This document shows positions 63,916 through 64,000 of a stretch of 64,000 nt of DNA, one piece after another (within the stretch, counting starts at the first letter, position 1; each line of letters begins with the position of its first letter). The DNA lies in assembly GCF_001907675.1 (NCBI RefSeq), contig NZ_MPNT01000014.1:1-64000 (forward strand). The letters run 5' to 3'. The position numbers were made by a program, and so were the translations under genes. The notes beneath the pieces were generated by a model. The model was not told the origin of the DNA. It saw only the letters and a program-made list of their open reading frames with translations, and ran no database searches. The DNA is from Mycobacterium paraffinicum. Its GTDB lineage: Bacteria; Actinomycetota; Actinomycetes; Mycobacteriales; Mycobacteriaceae.

Positions 63916-64000
63916 GACGCGAGCGCGAAGCGGTCATCGGGCACCACGTCGCCCCGCAGTGCCAGCACCTGTGAGCGCAGTTGCGGTGCGGAGGTGGCGT
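63912..64000 (-). CDS. C-terminal end of an upstream gene, cut by window edge
   Basis: The last 28 codons (ending LALRGDVVPDDRFALAS, then TGA at 63912-63914) are coupled to the CdsA-paralogue gene by a GTGA overlap. Too little is visible to name the family. By operon context with a CDP-lipid enzyme, an acyltransferase or phospholipid gene would be a reasonable guess, but only a guess. Confidence 0.65.
   Translation of the reverse strand, partial: ATSAPQLRSQVLALRGDVVPDDRFALAS

Overview
The window is chromosomal DNA of a mycobacterium. It is very GC-rich with dense, short-spaced genes and many GTG starts. The gene families are mycobacterial: mycothiol amidase, F420-type nitroreductase, DesA2 desaturase, LpqV lipoprotein and a Pra/RDD antigen. 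From about 5.3 kb to 57 kb the gene order follows the M. tuberculosis H37Rv block Rv1112 down to Rv1056, in reverse orientation (recalled from memory, not searched). The PE/PE_PGRS genes that interrupt that block in H37Rv are absent, which suggests a non-tuberculosis, M. avium-complex-like species. The exact species cannot be fixed from the sequence alone.

Layout. 1-5.3 kb: an accessory run of small genes, namely a truncated NlpC/P60-like hydrolase, a coiled-coil protein, two VOC proteins, a Trp-rich secreted protein, an F420-type nitroreductase, two SRPBCC proteins, a SnoaL-like protein and a DHFR-like reductase. 5.3-11 kb: ychF, a DUF6542-type membrane protein, ispH, a lipid-droplet protein, and xseA-xseB. 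11-19.9 kb: a 3beta-hydroxysteroid dehydrogenase behind a perfect KstR box, an AI-2E permease, a dienelactone hydrolase-carboxylesterase pair, a DUF4245 protein, glpX, fumC and a Pro-rich membrane protein. 19.9-27 kb: a membrane adenylate cyclase overlapping a polysaccharide deacetylase, then phoH2, desA2, glyA and coaA. 27-35.3 kb: two membrane proteins, a four-copy 56-bp tandem repeat, Z-prenyl synthase, hemolysin III, a canonical ketosteroid isomerase, and the mca operon. 35.3-47.9 kb: greA with a structured leader, metB, a frameshifted pra, cbs, lipU, a GDSL esterase, fadA3, a Bax-inhibitor protein, echA9 and echA8, and a membrane alpha/beta hydrolase. 47.9-57.6 kb: rhodanese plus cysteine dioxygenase, lpqV, two patatins, a glutamine amidotransferase, fadD14, a beta-propeller protein, DUF427 and DUF6295, and a dienelactone hydrolase. 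57.7-64 kb: a second accessory section with a methyltransferase, DUF732 protein, lipoprotein, ABCG-type exporter, CdsA paralogue and the tail of another gene.

Themes. Lipid and sterol metabolism dominates: the dehydrogenase, ketosteroid isomerase, fadA3/echA8/echA9/fadD14, desA2, several esterases and patatins, CdsA. Sulfur metabolism is the second theme: metB, cbs, cysteine dioxygenase with rhodanese, mca. The most useful observations are the pra frameshift in a G/C homopolymer, the 56-bp tandem repeat, the KstR box, a palindrome covering the desA2 -10 box, the hairpin at the 5' end of the greA leader, the cyclase-deacetylase gene overlap, and the lipid-export cluster at the right edge. No tRNA, rRNA, CRISPR array, insertion sequence or prophage was recognised. 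Starts were chosen by ribosome-binding site, alignment to remembered orthologue lengths, or -10 spacing, and differ in places from the longest open frame.
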